Below, one piece after another: positions 43,483 through 54,822 of a stretch of DNA of 64,000 nt. The DNA lies in assembly GCA_020746995.1 (NCBI GenBank), contig JAGPXD010000003.1:2046001-2110000 (forward strand), written 5' to 3'. The number at the start of each line of letters is the position of its first letter. Position 1 is the first letter of the stretch. Made by a program: the position numbers and the translations under genes. The stretch comes from Plectosphaerella cucumerina (Eukaryota > Ascomycota > Sordariomycetes > Glomerellales > Plectosphaerellaceae). The notes under the pieces are model-generated. The model saw only the letters and a program-made list of their open reading frames with translations. It made no database searches and was not told the DNA's origin.

Positions 43483-46092
43483 TCAGTAAGGTGAGTTGAC
43501 AATATCATCCCTGCCAAGCTTGTATCTGCCGCTAGCAGGCGTGCCAATTCTGCCCGAGCTCTTCCTTCCGCCCAGGCTCAGCCTCGAGAAGTCACCAGCA
43601 ATGCTCTCCCTGGTAGGACGCTTGAGGCTCTGCTTGCCGACCATGTTGACCTCATTCGGCAGAGCGACGATGACGTTCTTGTCAGAGCCGAACTTGAAGT
43701 CGTCCGCCTTGACGTTCTCGGCGTACCGCTTGATGAGATAGGCGGCCTTGCCGCCCTTCAGGACCTTCTTGAGGTTCCACTCGATGATGTATGGACCGGT
43801 GGCGGTGATGATGCTTGTCTCCTCGTGACCCTCGCCGGCGTTGAACTTGGCCGGGGTGAAGCGCACCGGCTTGCCAGTCTCGTGAGCGAACTGCGCAATG
43901 TGTTCCGGCGTGAGGGCCAGACGGCGGGGCTGCGGCTTGTCGGCAGCAGCAAAAGCCCTCTCGAATCCAAGCTTGCCCTCGTTCTTGCCCGACTTCTGCA
44001 GCGCATCGATGAGAAGAATGTAGGTGTTGCACGTGGCCAGCACCCATCGGCCATCAGCAGACACGTCGAGACCGATGATGGGCTCGCCGAGGGCGGGGAT
44101 GTGCGTCTTGGCATTGATACCCAGGCGGTCGAACAAGCGAACGTCACCCTTGTTCGAAGCAACCGCGATGTAGCCCTTCTCAGTGGTGGCCATGGCCGAG
44201 AAGTCGTTCTTCGAAGCGTACTGCTTCAGCTGGGTGTCCACAAGCTTGCTGCCACTCAGGCGCGGGTCGACCCGGAAGAGAGCGTTGTTAGACACTCCCA
44301 GGAAAGTCGGCTCGTGCGTCATTTGCGCAAACTTCTTCTCGGGCGCAAAGGTGACGACTGGGATATCGTCATGGACGTTCCACTCGTCGACGACCTTGCC
44401 GTACTCGAGATCCATGCGGTACAGTTTGTTCGGGTCCGTCTGGTGCTGGAGAATCATGTCGCGATCCTCATTGTGGAGCATGACCTTCTTGGGACTGAAC
44501 AGTGCGCCCTTGGGTGTCTCGACCTTGGAGATGTTGGTGGAGAACTCCAGAGCGTTGTTGTTGGTGTGCTTGAACACGCCAATCTTGGATCCGCGCACGA
44601 CGAAAGACCGGTCGTGCTTGTAGCCAACGGCGAGCTGCGAATTGACGTTTCCATCCTCGTCCTTCGTAACGACGTCATCCTCCTCCTCGTCCGTGTCGTA
44701 GTGCTCACTCTTCTGGCCCTCGTCGGCGCTCTCATAGTCTTCTTCCTCTTCCTCCTCTTCCTCCTCGGGGACGTCATCCATGGGCAGGTCGTTGAAGGCA
44801 TCAGTGATGTACTCCTGCTCACGTTCCTTGACCTTCTCCCACTTGGTCTCGTTAAGCTGTTCCCACAGGCAGCGGAGTAGGCCTTCCTGGAAACGCTCCA
44901 GCTGTGCCTGGTCCTTGAAACGCAGGAGCCAAGAGTAGGCCGAGCCTTCTGGGGTGAACTGGTTGAAGATGAAGGAGAGGAACTCGAAGTTGAAGACTGG
45001 GTTGATGTCTGCAATAATGGGAATGCCCAGCCAGGCCTTCTCATCTCCCTCGATCTGGAGCCAGTACTGCCATTTGCCGACCTCGGTCACAGTGGCCTTC
45101 ACCGATGGATCCTGCAGGACGAAGGAGCCAGAAGGGAAGTCGAAGAAGTGAAGCTCGGCGGTTTCGGTGGAGTATGTGGTGAGGGCGGGAGGCGCCTTGG
45201 CAGACACCGGAGGGCTAGTCGGCTTCTCCTCCTTGGCGGGAGCAGGAGGCGGCGTCTGGTCGCGCTTCTGCGCCGTGTTGGCGGCCGTCTGGCTCGATCG
45301 GAACATGGCGTCGACGGACTCGATGGAGCGGGCCAGTGTCGGGCTGTGCAGAGGGCTGGCAGGCGGGATGGCCGGTTCGTGGGAAAACTCGAACTGGGCG
45401 AGGTCGTCGTTGGATGCGGTCGTGTGAGGCTTCCGGTACTTGCGCTCGTACTGGCACTCTTTGGCGATGCGCTCGAACTTCTCAACTTGCGAGGCGGGCA
45501 CGATGTGGTCGCAAACGAATTCGTAAACGTCTCCGGTGTCGCCGCTCAGATCTCGCCAGGCAATGACCTTTTCGGAGCCCTCGCGTATCTCGACTCGCAG
45601 ATGGAGAGCCTCGTCCAGAAGAAAGGTCTTCTCGTCGCGCTCAGCCACGAGGGCGTCGATCTCGGCGTCTTCTCCCTCTTCCTCGGCAAGTAGCTCGGCC
45701 TCTCCTTCTTCGTAGACTCGCTGGACGACGAGCTGGTACTGGAAATCCTGGCCTGTGCGACGAATTTGGGCGGCAGCGTCTTTGAAGATAAGCTCAGAGT
45801 AGCCTTTAGGCGAGAGGGGTCGGACAAGGTAGAGTTGTCCTTGGGGGAGGTCGGTCAGGGCTTCTTGGGTGCTAGATCCGAAGATGAGTTTGCCAACTGC
45901 ACACAAAAGACGTCAGTCGATGTTTCCAAACGCTATGGATTCGCAACGATTCGGGGGTTGTTGGGCGATGTCTGTTGAGCGTCGTTTGAATCCAAGCCCT
46001 TATCGAGGGGCTGTCGCTGGGCAACGCCGCACAAGTGGGATGTACTTGGCTGTTGATGCGGGGCAATACGTACCGTTTCGGAGGACAAACAT
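43483..46092 (-). CDS. vid27: Vid27 family protein
   Basis: Two exons: a 19-nt first exon (46092-46074, encoding MFVLRN plus one base) and 45896-43483, giving 810 residues. The tiny exon restores the canonical start MFVLRNVGKLIFGSS. The N-terminal half holds a PH-like region (TAELHFFDFPSGSFVLQDPSV), then a very acidic run of Glu residues near 385-395. The C-terminal half is a beta-propeller-like VID27 domain (LALTPEHIAQFAHETGKPVRFTPAKFN, YIIEWNLKKVLKG). Yeast Vid27 was found in screens for vacuole import and degradation of fructose-1,6-bisphosphatase; its molecular role is unclear. A 177-bp intron separates the exons. Probably cytosolic. Confidence 0.92.
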
Positions 46093-46680
46093 GATGGGAA
46101 AGGGCGATGAATGCGAAAGTTGTCGCGACAGAGAACCAGGAGGAGAGCGGTAGTCCTATTTATCGGCGCGCGGGCATGGCAGGGTCGCACTTGGCCTCTG
46201 GAAGTGAGTGATGCAGGAAGGTAAAAGAGAAAGAACGCTCAGGTTGGCCGTGGCGGGACCAAAACTGACGAGCTTGATGGTTGACCGCAGGGCGGGGAAT
46301 TTGGGGCAACAGCCAAAAGCACCAGGCCAGGCCTCCTGCGTCATTCGAGCCACGCCTGCCTGGCTGAACTTAGACGTGTGACATGTGGCGGTGCCTGGAC
46401 CCACCAAATTCGCCACATCGGATTAGGATGTGGCACGTGCACCGTAGGTGCCTTGGCATCTGTCAATCATGTGCCCCCCTGGTTTTGGCCACACGTTTCT
46501 TCCGCTGCTTTCACCGTCGTCCACATTTCGATTCGATGCAGAATACCAGATACTTGGCAGCGGTCAAGATTTCTATGCAATTCTCCGTTTTTGCCGCTGT
46601 TCGCTCATCAAACTTTGTTTCCCGAATGCAAAGGACGAGCTGCCTGATGCTGTAACTCAACCCATGGCATGACTCCAGAC
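46093..46680. other. Intergenic region, nothing coding seen
   Basis: 588 bp between the vid27 start and the stop of the MFS gene, both on the minus strand. It holds the vid27 promoter; CCACATC-type short repeats near 46405-46435 are the only pattern noticed. Confidence 0.4.
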
Positions 46681-48354
46681 TCAGACAGTCTTCTTCATGC
46701 CTACCTTGCCTGCCTTCCGGAGGCCGATGGCGCTGATACCGGTGCTAATGACGGCTGCTGCGAAACAGGTCCAAAATGCACTCCTGTACCCGGAAAGGGT
46801 GGCGTAGTCATATGTCAGCTCTCCACTGGCTACACGTCGGTTCTGCTCGCTGGAATGGTTGACCGACGCAGAGACCATGGCTGTCACGGCAAGGCCGATG
46901 CTGTTCCCAAGCTGGGTGACGGTGTTGAAGACACCTCCTGCTAGGGCCTGGCTCTTTGAGGGGAAGTTTGTTGTGATGACCAGGTTGCTGATGTTGAAGA
47001 GCAGGTCGGTGCTGATGGCGCTCAGCAACATTGCCGGGAAGCCGCTCACCCAATATGACCAGCCAGGATCCTGGAGGGCGAAGATGATTGGCGATGCCGC
47101 GCTGAGGATACCGCCGATCAGCATAAGAGTGCTGGCGCCGACTTTATCGACCACCAGCCCGGCAACGACATTGGTTGCAAGGCCGATGACGACCAGCGGC
47201 AGGAACCTCAACGCTGCTTGGAATGCGTCCAGTTCCTGCGTGATCTGGAAATAGAGCGTCGACCAGTAGCCGAAGGCGTTGAACCAGGACCACACCAGAA
47301 ACACTGACACGCAGACAGTGGTGAACTCGCTGCGTCGCCAAATGCTGTTAGGGAGGATCGCGGGGCGGCCGGTGCGTTCTTGTCGACCCTCCCAGAAGAT
47401 GAAGAATGGAACCAGGAGGACGGCGACGGTGAGGAGAGCAATGACGTGCGGCTGCTTCATGGCGCTCGAGCCATGAGTGATCTCAGCAAAGACATACGAC
47501 AACAACGCGAGACAACCGCTGGCAGAAGCGATGCCCACCCAGTCGAAATCATGCGCCAGAGCGTCCTTCAGCTGCCGCGGGGGCGTAATCAGCGTGTTCT
47601 TTCCCGGCAGCACGAACCACGCAAGAAGTAGTGACGTGGCGTTGATGCCAGCCGACATGTAGTATCCCGTGCGCCAGTCCGAGAGCTTCACGAAGACGCC
47701 TCCGAGGAACAGACCAAGCGCAAAACCGATTGGGCTTCCGCCACCAAAAACGGCAAAGGCGACGTTCCTTAACCGACCGGTTGGAAAGGTGGCGGTCAGG
47801 GTACCCACGGCCGTGGGCATGCAGAAGGACATGGCGATGCCCTGAAGCGCGCGGAAGGCGATGAGCTGGTTGCCGGTCTTGGAGAGCGAGACGGCAAGTG
47901 TCCAGGCCGTATGAAGCAATGAGCCGGTGATGAAGATTGGCCTGTTGCCGACGATGTCCGCAATGGCCCCCATGAGGAGGAGCGTGCAAGACTGGGCCAG
48001 GGCGTAAACGGAGGCCGGCCACAGCAGGAGGTTCTCGGGAAGGGCCAGTTCCTTTGCGATTGTGGGCAGGGCGACCGTCAACATGCCCGAGTTAAAAGAG
48101 TTGAGGAGCGAGATGCAGGCGAGGGTGGTCATGACACCGGCGGAACGCATTTTGCTCGGTGGTTCGGGTTCCGCGTATAGGGTCTCGCGAGATGTAGCGA
48201 CGAGGGGATCGGTATCAGGGAGCTTAGGCGACATTTTCGGGGCCATGATGGAACGCCCATCGCTCTTGGCCTCGTTGCTGGTGAAGACATGGCCGCCTCC
48301 GTTCTTTGGGAGCGAGGCGAGTTCGATCTCGCTTTCCACCTGAGTCGACGACAT
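46681..48354 (-). CDS. MFS transporter, drug:H+ antiporter type
   Basis: A single exon of 557 residues starting MSSTQVESEIELASLP; the upstream frame has no ATG. A hydrophilic N-terminus of about 70 residues precedes some 14 hydrophobic segments (MTTLACISLLNSFNSGMLTV, LLMGAIADIVGNRP, ALQGIAMSFCMPTAVGTL, and the motif-C-like GGGSPIGFALGLFLGG). This fits DHA2/aminotriazole-resistance-like exporters more than sugar porters: no PESPR or PETKG motifs occur. The substrate cannot be inferred. It lies on the same strand as a laccase gene 0.9 kb away, and an exporter of phenolic or toxic compounds would fit that context. A TATA box (48461-48467, minus strand) lies about 108 bp upstream. Confidence 0.85.
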   Translation of the reverse strand: MSSTQVESEIELASLPKNGGGHVFTSNEAKSDGRSIMAPKMSPKLPDTDPLVATSRETLYAEPEPPSKMRSAGVMTTLACISLLNSFNSGMLTVALPTIAKELALPENLLLWPASVYALAQSCTLLLMGAIADIVGNRPIFITGSLLHTAWTLAVSLSKTGNQLIAFRALQGIAMSFCMPTAVGTLTATFPTGRLRNVAFAVFGGGSPIGFALGLFLGGVFVKLSDWRTGYYMSAGINATSLLLAWFVLPGKNTLITPPRQLKDALAHDFDWVGIASASGCLALLSYVFAEITHGSSAMKQPHVIALLTVAVLLVPFFIFWEGRQERTGRPAILPNSIWRRSEFTTVCVSVFLVWSWFNAFGYWSTLYFQITQELDAFQAALRFLPLVVIGLATNVVAGLVVDKVGASTLMLIGGILSAASPIIFALQDPGWSYWVSGFPAMLLSAISTDLLFNISNLVITTNFPSKSQALAGGVFNTVTQLGNSIGLAVTAMVSASVNHSSEQNRRVASGELTYDYATLSGYRSAFWTCFAAAVISTGISAIGLRKAGKVGMKKTV

Positions 48355-49243
48355 GGTTGTTGAGCTGACGGCGTACTTGGTCCGCGCGTCTGGGGATTGG
48401 CGAAACGGGCGTGTCGCAACGGTCCTCACACCAAGCAACTGATGGACGGACCGCAAAGCACTTTATATGTACGTCGCCGACACGCGTCCTTCTGCCTGAC
48501 AGCCGGGGAGTTAGAGATGACGCTTGCTCCACAGGATTTTGGACTTCGGACAGGCCGCAAAGAAGATGTCGCTCCCCTCGCGGGCTTCATCTGGATGCGG
48601 TTAGAGTGCTCCCTACATGTCACCAAGCCCCGCATGATTGGTTTTGCTCTGGCCTTCCCGACGACTAGGAGCAGTGAAGGATTTGATCCATGCATACATG
48701 TAACTACTTGACAAATGGCCATTTTTCACGTCATCATCCTCTCCTCCCCCTGCATCTCAGCAGTCTTCACTGCGATATCGCCGCTCGGAGCAGCCACTGG
48801 CAAGATCGGATCCGAGACGACACGGGGAAGAAGGCCGTCAACAATGACGAACTCCCCCCACAACCAAGGCTTGAGGATTGTGCAGATGGGCGTGTCTATA
48901 GAAGCAGCGAGTACGGCTAACGAGACAGTGAGGTTGACCATCAGCGCTGCGATAATCAGTATTGTCGATGCCCACCTCCTGGTTAACTACTTGTATAGAC
49001 AAGCTGCGACGGTAGACACGCTGCGATGATAGATGAACTACGACAGCGGATGAACTACGACAGCGGATGAACTGCAACGGCGGATGGACTGCACACCTTA
49101 CAATGGACTGCACACCTTACAAACCGAATGGAAATGATTGAATGGCTAGATATGTGCTGTTGTACCCTTCACCTTTGACCGCTCCCCTACCAGACCTGAG
49201 ACCTGATCGACCCAGGTCGATTTCCGACACCTGCTAAAGCACC
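48355..49243. other. Intergenic region with TATA box and minisatellite
   Basis: 889 bp. It includes the TATAAAG box of the MFS gene (48461-48467, minus strand) and, near the laccase stop, a small tandem-repeat tract (49032-49121, separate entry). No exon supported. Confidence 0.45.
49032..49121. repeat. Minisatellite: 17-bp and 19-bp tandem units
   Basis: GATGAACTACGACAGCG is repeated perfectly at 49032-49048 and 49049-49065. A third copy with three changes follows at 49066-49082. ATGGACTGCACACCTTACA is then repeated perfectly at 49084-49102 and 49103-49121. The second unit looks derived from the first (shared ATGRACT core). Located about 120 bp downstream of the laccase stop. Confidence 0.75.
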
Positions 49244-50990
49244 CTAGATACCAGAGTCCTCCTGCTCGATCTCGTTGGTGGTCTGGAAAGTCGACCAGGC
49301 GCTGCACGTATCGGTGAGGCTAGTCTCGTCCGAGATGCCCGCGATCTCGCTGTACCTCTCGACAAACTGCAGCGCGAAGCCCTCGGCCGTGTGCCAGCCG
49401 ATGTGGCAGTGCATCAGCCAGACGCCGGGGTTGTCCGTCTCCCAGGCCATGACAAGGTAGCCCGAGGCGGGCAGGAGGGCCGTGTCGCGGCGGGGCGGGT
49501 TGCTCGTGTTCAGGGTCACGGAGGACGAGTACGTTCCGGTGCCCTGGGCGAGGACGAAGAAGTCGTGGCCGTGGAGGTGGATGGGGTGGGGGACGCCGAG
49601 GGTCGTCTGCACGACGAGGTAGACCCATTGGTTGGCCTCGCTGAGCTCGAGGACGGCGTTCTGCGTCTCCCATGTCGTCGCGCCGCTCAGGACCTGACCG
49701 AGGGTCGGGTCTGCCCAGTCGACGTAGAGGCTGGTGCTGTTCAGGTACCACTTGAAGAGGCCGGCTGAGTTGCGGCCGACGGTGGCGACCTCGAGATCGC
49801 TCCAGTTGGCGGACTCGACCGTCTTGGAGACGTACGGGACGAGGTTGTCTGTCTCATCGTCACAGCTATCGGTGAAGCTGTAGCCAGTTGTCGTGGGGGT
49901 CGACGCAGAGTCGCCGTAGTAGATGATGCCCTTGATGTTGTCGACGTTGTCGTTGTCAGAGCAAGCCGACTGGGGGATGGCGCGCATCCAGAAGTTGTCA
50001 GCAACATCGGCCTGATCGGCTGTGACGATGATGTCGTAACGTTGTCCTGGTGGCTGGTCAGCACAGTTCATTTTTCTTCTGGACCATCGAGGACTTACCC
50101 ATGGTCATGTCGATCATCGTGGTGGTGTACGGCTCGATAGGGATCAGGTCGGCAGCGATGACAGTCATGGTGTGGTTGTCGATGGAGAACTTCCAGTGCG
50201 TATCGACGGCAGCATTGACGAGGCGCATGCGGTATGAGGTGCCCGCGGTGAAGCCCACGGTCAGACGAGAGCCTGTCTGCGATTCGTCGCCGTCGCTTCC
50301 GTAGACATTGGTGCCGTTGATGAGTCCGGTGTCAAGAGTTGGCGGGCCGCTGGACTGAGCGGTGGCGTAGAGCTCGTCGACGGTCTGGTGGTCCCAGTCG
50401 TTCAGGAAGACCATGCCGAGATCCTCATCGTAGTCGGCGGAGGCGGGGCCGTTGATGACGATGCCTCCAAAGATGCCCTGGTAGGCCTGGAGGGCGAAGT
50501 GGGAGTGGTACCAGCTGGACCCGTACTGGGTAGCCTTCCAGGTGTAGGTGATGGACTCGCCCACGGCGACGGGGCACTGAGTGACCGAGGCCACTCCATC
50601 AGCCTGGTTTGTGTAGTTCTGGCGGATGCCGTGGAAGTGAATGCTGGTGCCGTTGAGAGATGTGGTCAGGGAGTTGGTGACGTGGACGGTGACCGTGTCG
50701 CCCCAGTCGGCGAAGATGGTCGGCCCAGGGATGGATCCGTTGACTGCCATGGCACTGCGGCTGACGCCGTCCGGAGAGACAGTGACATCGGTGAGATCAA
50801 ACCAGTATTCTCTGGTCACTCCGGTATCGACAGCTTCGGTCCAGTAGTCGGTACTGATCGAGTAGTCGCACCATTCTGACCTGGTGGAGGCGGTGTTGCC
50901 CGAGCAAGCAGCCCGACGACCGATGGGGCCTCCAGGCGCAGCGAGCGCCGGGGCAACGAAAAGGAAACGAGTGAAAAGTGAGGTTCTCAT
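49244..50990 (-). CDS. Secreted ascomycete-type laccase (multicopper oxidase)
   Basis: Two exons (50990-50099, 50046-49244; 52-bp intron) give 564 residues. A signal peptide (MRTSLFTRFLFVAPALAAPG) is followed by three cupredoxin domains. All four copper motifs are intact: HFHG (118-121), WYHSH (160-164), HPIHLHGH (451-458) and HCHIGWHTAEGF (510-521). The T1 axial position is Phe521, which in the usual laccase classification goes with higher redox potential than Leu or Met. The protein ends DSGI, the plug-like C-terminal tail of ascomycete laccases, and carries several N-glycosylation sequons. It should oxidise phenolics outside the cell with O2. The exact role (pigment, lignin-derived phenols, detoxification) is open. 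Confidence 0.93.
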
Positions 50991-52898
50991 GATTGATAAC
51001 GATTGTGGGAACAGAAGACCAAAGAGTGAGTGAGTGGTGCTTGAGTGAAGAACGATGGCAAGAGACGCGATGATGCTCCCGTTTTGTATCTCGAGCTGGC
51101 TCTTCTGTGAGTATACACGAGAGATACGTCTCTTACGTGATGTTTCACGGAAGAGTCATGATAGGTTCCCTCAACCCCTATTCTCGGCCTCAGACCGAGC
51201 GACCCTCTGAGCCTATCCCCATGAATGCAACTCCATGTTCGTGATCACTCAAAGTCAGTACGCAATTCGTGCCGCCGTAGCCGTGTCCCCTGCCCAACTC
51301 GGACCCCTTTCTCAGTCATGAGTTTATGCCACGGTGGTATTGATGCTATTCCGAGCCTGAGCCCTCTTGTCGGCCCGTATCGGTCGCCAAGCACGACGTT
51401 GATAGAGTCGGTGCTATGGGGCGCGGTCAATTGTACTCCAGTTTTCTTCCTATTTCTCCGGGACATGGGCCTCGTCGTTGCGTACAAGGGCATGACACAG
51501 GAAGCACTGTGAGCAGAGCGACTTGGAGACCCCAGGTCCATAGATGCCGTTACACAAGAGCTGGGGATAACGGTCTGAGCCACAAGTGATGACCAGCTCC
51601 ATTCCCATGGATCACAGATAGTCATTGGTCTGCCTTACCCCTTTAGTCCGGGTATACCGTTCATGTTATCATCGGCTTTTCCTCCGAGCTCAGGGCAGGG
51701 CTGAGCTGCCATCTCTGTTTGACTCGGTCCTGACCCACAGCCATATTTGTTCAAAAGAAGCAAGGGGAAACGCATTGGACGATAGATGTCAAAGCTCGGG
51801 CTACCTCCCAGAATACACCGGCCATTGGACTAAAATGTTTGGCAAACGGAGCTGCGGAGCGCAGCGGAGGGTTTCGTCAGGGGAACCTGAGGGTCAGTGC
51901 AATGCTTCGGTGAACGCGTGAGTGCCGGCAGCGGTATCCCAGTAGTGGAGGATCATGGTGCACCCCAGGTATGATCTACGCACGCATACTCGTATGCCTC
52001 GGTCTCGCATATCTCCAGGGGCACCCATATCACAGACCCCATCGGCGATAATAGGGGTTAGGACGACGGGACGACCCTTCCAACCTTTCAAGGGTTCGGT
52101 TCAGGGGTAAACCCCCGGCCATCAGGGCCGGCCATCCCGTCCTGTGTGCTAGTCCCGAACAGGCTTGGTACGCCGGCAGCCACTCCGACTCGGCGTGCTC
52201 CACAAGGGTCCGAGTTCCCCTCGGATCTGCCCCACGTCTCGCACCTCGCCCACTTTCCCGCTGACGTGCACCCTTGCGAACACCTTCACACCCATGCCGG
52301 AGGAGTATTCTCGGACCCGCCAAGACAAATGCCCGATCGCAAGGCTTCAAATCCAGATGCGCGGCTATAGCCAGGGGTGGCAAAGGTGTCGAGGAATGCC
52401 GTGGCCCTCCCACGTACGCACTCACGCATCTCCCCCGCACGGCGATGGCGAAGCACGGCTACTCGGTGTGTGTTTGCTGACGATATGCCCCCTTGCGCGT
52501 GCCCAGAGCCACAGGACGAAGGAAAGGGGTCGATTCGGAGAAATTTGGCGACAGGGTTGCCCCCGGGCTTCATGCCGACGAGTCGTCGTTGAGTTGCAAC
52601 GGCCGGTCTTGCCTGATTCTTGCGAGTCAACCAAGGCCGCACACGCCGTCATGGTGCTGGACTCCTGGCCCTTGTCTGCCACTGAGGCATTGCCGTTCGA
52701 CTTCCCTCACGTCAAGTCAATGTCTGACCTGGTGGTGTTTGCGTGCCGGCGGGATATAAACCACAGCGAGCTTCCTCGAAGACTTGGTGGAGCTCTCCAT
52801 CTGAGCTTCCCATCATTCTTTTTGGACCAAGCCTGACCCATACGAATCACACGCTCGTTTTACATACTTGCCACAAGTCTTTGCACTCGTTGAACATC
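50991..52898. other. Long divergent intergenic region (laccase / secreted protein)
   Basis: 1.9 kb between two start codons of secreted-protein genes. A TATA box for the rightward gene lies at 52755-52760. No exon with splice or domain support was found; the longest frame (about 52165-52836) has no recognisable feature. Confidence 0.45.
52755..52760 (+). promoter_or_regulatory. TATA box of the small secreted protein gene
   Basis: TATAAA in the context GGGATATAAACC, 139 bp upstream of the ATG at 52899, a usual distance in filamentous fungi. Suggests a regulated rather than housekeeping promoter. Confidence 0.5.
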
Positions 52899-53565
52899 AT
52901 GCACTTCTCCAGCTCCATCGTTCTGCAGTTCGCTGCTGCCGCCGCGGCGGCTCAGTTCCACAAGCGTCAGGCCGCCGACACCTTCCAGCTGTTCGCCTAT
53001 GGCGAGAACATTGGTGGTCTGCCCCTGGTGTCCACTGGCAGTGAGTAAACGTTTACCATCGTGAAACAGCAGCGCTAATACTGCCCGACAGGATACATCT
53101 ACGTTGGAGATCTCAAGACCCTGAACAACACCGAAGCCGCGCCCATCGTCTGTACGTGCCTCGGACCCTTTCCTCAAGCGAGTCAAAGCAATAGACTAAC
53201 ACCGCCATGCAGTCACGGATAGCGATAGCGAGTGGCTCGCGTCTCCCAACACGACGGCCCTGAATGGAGAAACCCCCACATGGTACAGCCTCAAGTTTGC
53301 CATTCCCAGCGCCGAGTCCACGTCTCACGATGTCGTGCTCGCCTCATCCAACTCCACCGAAGATGTCGTGAGCACTGGCTTCGGCTTCTACGGCACCGTG
53401 GCTTTCCTCTTCCCTTCGGATGGCTCCTTCCAGTCCTCCTGGAGCGCCATCCCGTCTGAGATTGACGGTGTCTGGACGCTCGAATGGAACCAGACCGACG
53501 CTTCCACAGGCGCGATCCCGCTGACGATCAAATCCACCCCGCCCTCCAACATTGCTCAAGAGTAG
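52899..53565 (+). CDS. Small secreted protein with Kex2-type propeptide site
   Basis: Three exons (52899-53040, 53092-53151, 53213-53565; introns of 51 and 61 bp) give 184 residues. An Ala-rich signal peptide (MHFSSSIVLQFAAAAAAA) is followed by QFHKR, a dibasic site for Kex2 cleavage. The mature part begins QAADTFQLFAYGENIGGLPL, then YIYVGDL, FTDSDSEWLASPNTTAL, and a beta-rich C-terminus with several N-glycosylation sequons. It has no Cys pairs. It looks like a widespread, uncharacterised family of extracellular proteins in Pezizomycotina, but I cannot name a function. Size and secretion also fit a wall-associated or effector-like protein. Each splice keeps frame, and the last exon is the longest. 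Confidence 0.75.
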
Positions 53566-54822
53566 GGTATCAAATTCCAGATGGGACGGTTGAAGTCCTG
53601 TGTGTGACTAGCACAAGGAGGAAAGGGGTTTCTGGGTGGTTACCGGCATCTACTTTTTTCAAATTCACGTAGAGTATCCTGAAACCCCGCCTAGGAGATC
53701 ATGGCCATTCAGCCATGGTCTTTGGTGCAGTTAGATACTCTAGTAGCTGCCTCATATCTCGAAGCATTGACTGGCGTTCACTTTTGATCTTAACAGGACA
53801 GTGCCAGTGAGGAAGGCATATCCTGCTGCACGTCACCTCTCAATCAATCGAAGCCCAATTTTCCACGGGAGGCAGAAAATGATGTTCTTCGATTCACATG
53901 TGCTTTCCATAGCACTCAAAATCAACAAGCCATGCCACACCTGTGTCCGGCAACATCCTACTTACATCACCGGGCTGGTAAAGCTGCGTTGATGTACATG
54001 CTCTTCCCCAAGAATGCAGTGACATATGGTTGTCTCCCCCCTGACCTCCAACCCAAAAGTAAGCTTTTTGGGCACTGGGCTGCATTTACAGGGATGCGGG
54101 TGTGTCTCGGGCCCACCTCCGGATCGTCACCCACACTTGCTCTGCCTCCCTGCCCACTTCCCGGACTAACCACACTTTACACTACCCAGGTCTCGCCATC
54201 TCCGTTGCTCATCACATTTCCATTGGCGACGCGTATCTGTGGGGGAGAGGCCCGAGCTTTGTCAGGCAAAGCCGCCGCCGCATCACGTCCAGTCCACCGT
54301 CCACGTCCCGCTCGACTTCGCCCGCGTCACCTCTGCGCATGTGCGTTCAGCCTCGAGGCGGGCTTACGTATATCCATGGCGCCGTTTGAAGGCATTGAAA
54401 CGAAACCATGGCCGAGTCTGGCTTCGGCGCCGCGTTTAGCCCGCCACTCTTTGCCCCTGGCTCGCGTGCTCTCCCTTGCTCGGGGGCACGACTCAGTAGG
54501 CTCGCGCCTAATTTGGCTCCCGCTCTCGGGGGGCGCAGAGCTCGCTGCGACTTTGGGGTCTCGGCCAATCAAGGGAAAGATGATGACGAGGCAAGCTGGG
54601 GGAGCAAGGGAGATTGATGAACGAGATGTGGGTGTGATGCGACAGGGCTGCTGGCTTCGGAACGTGATTGACAGAGTGCCGTCGGGCTTATAAGGAGGTC
54701 GAATCTCGCCCTGAAGAAGGAGTTGAACCATTACTCATCAGACTCAGCTCCAAATCATCTTTACACTCCACCTTCAACATCTGCATAATCCCTTTCGAAG
54801 CTTCACCCTCGTCCTTGACAAT
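53566..54822. other. Intergenic region upstream of the dioxygenase
   Basis: 1.26 kb between two plus-strand genes. A TATA box (54689-54694) lies 134 bp upstream of the next ATG. Open frames such as 53932-54693 have no recognisable features and were not called. Confidence 0.5.
54689..54694 (+). promoter_or_regulatory. TATA-like box of the dioxygenase gene
   Basis: TATAAG in the context GGGCTTATAAGGAGG, 134 bp upstream of the ATG at 54823. A pyrimidine/adenine-rich leader (CTCAGCTCCAAATCA and similar) follows, as is common before fungal starts. Confidence 0.45.

Noticed and set aside
53932..54693. 253-codon frame upstream of the dioxygenase
   Set aside because: Overlaps the TATA box of the next gene, lacks recognisable protein features, and other frames here are equally open.
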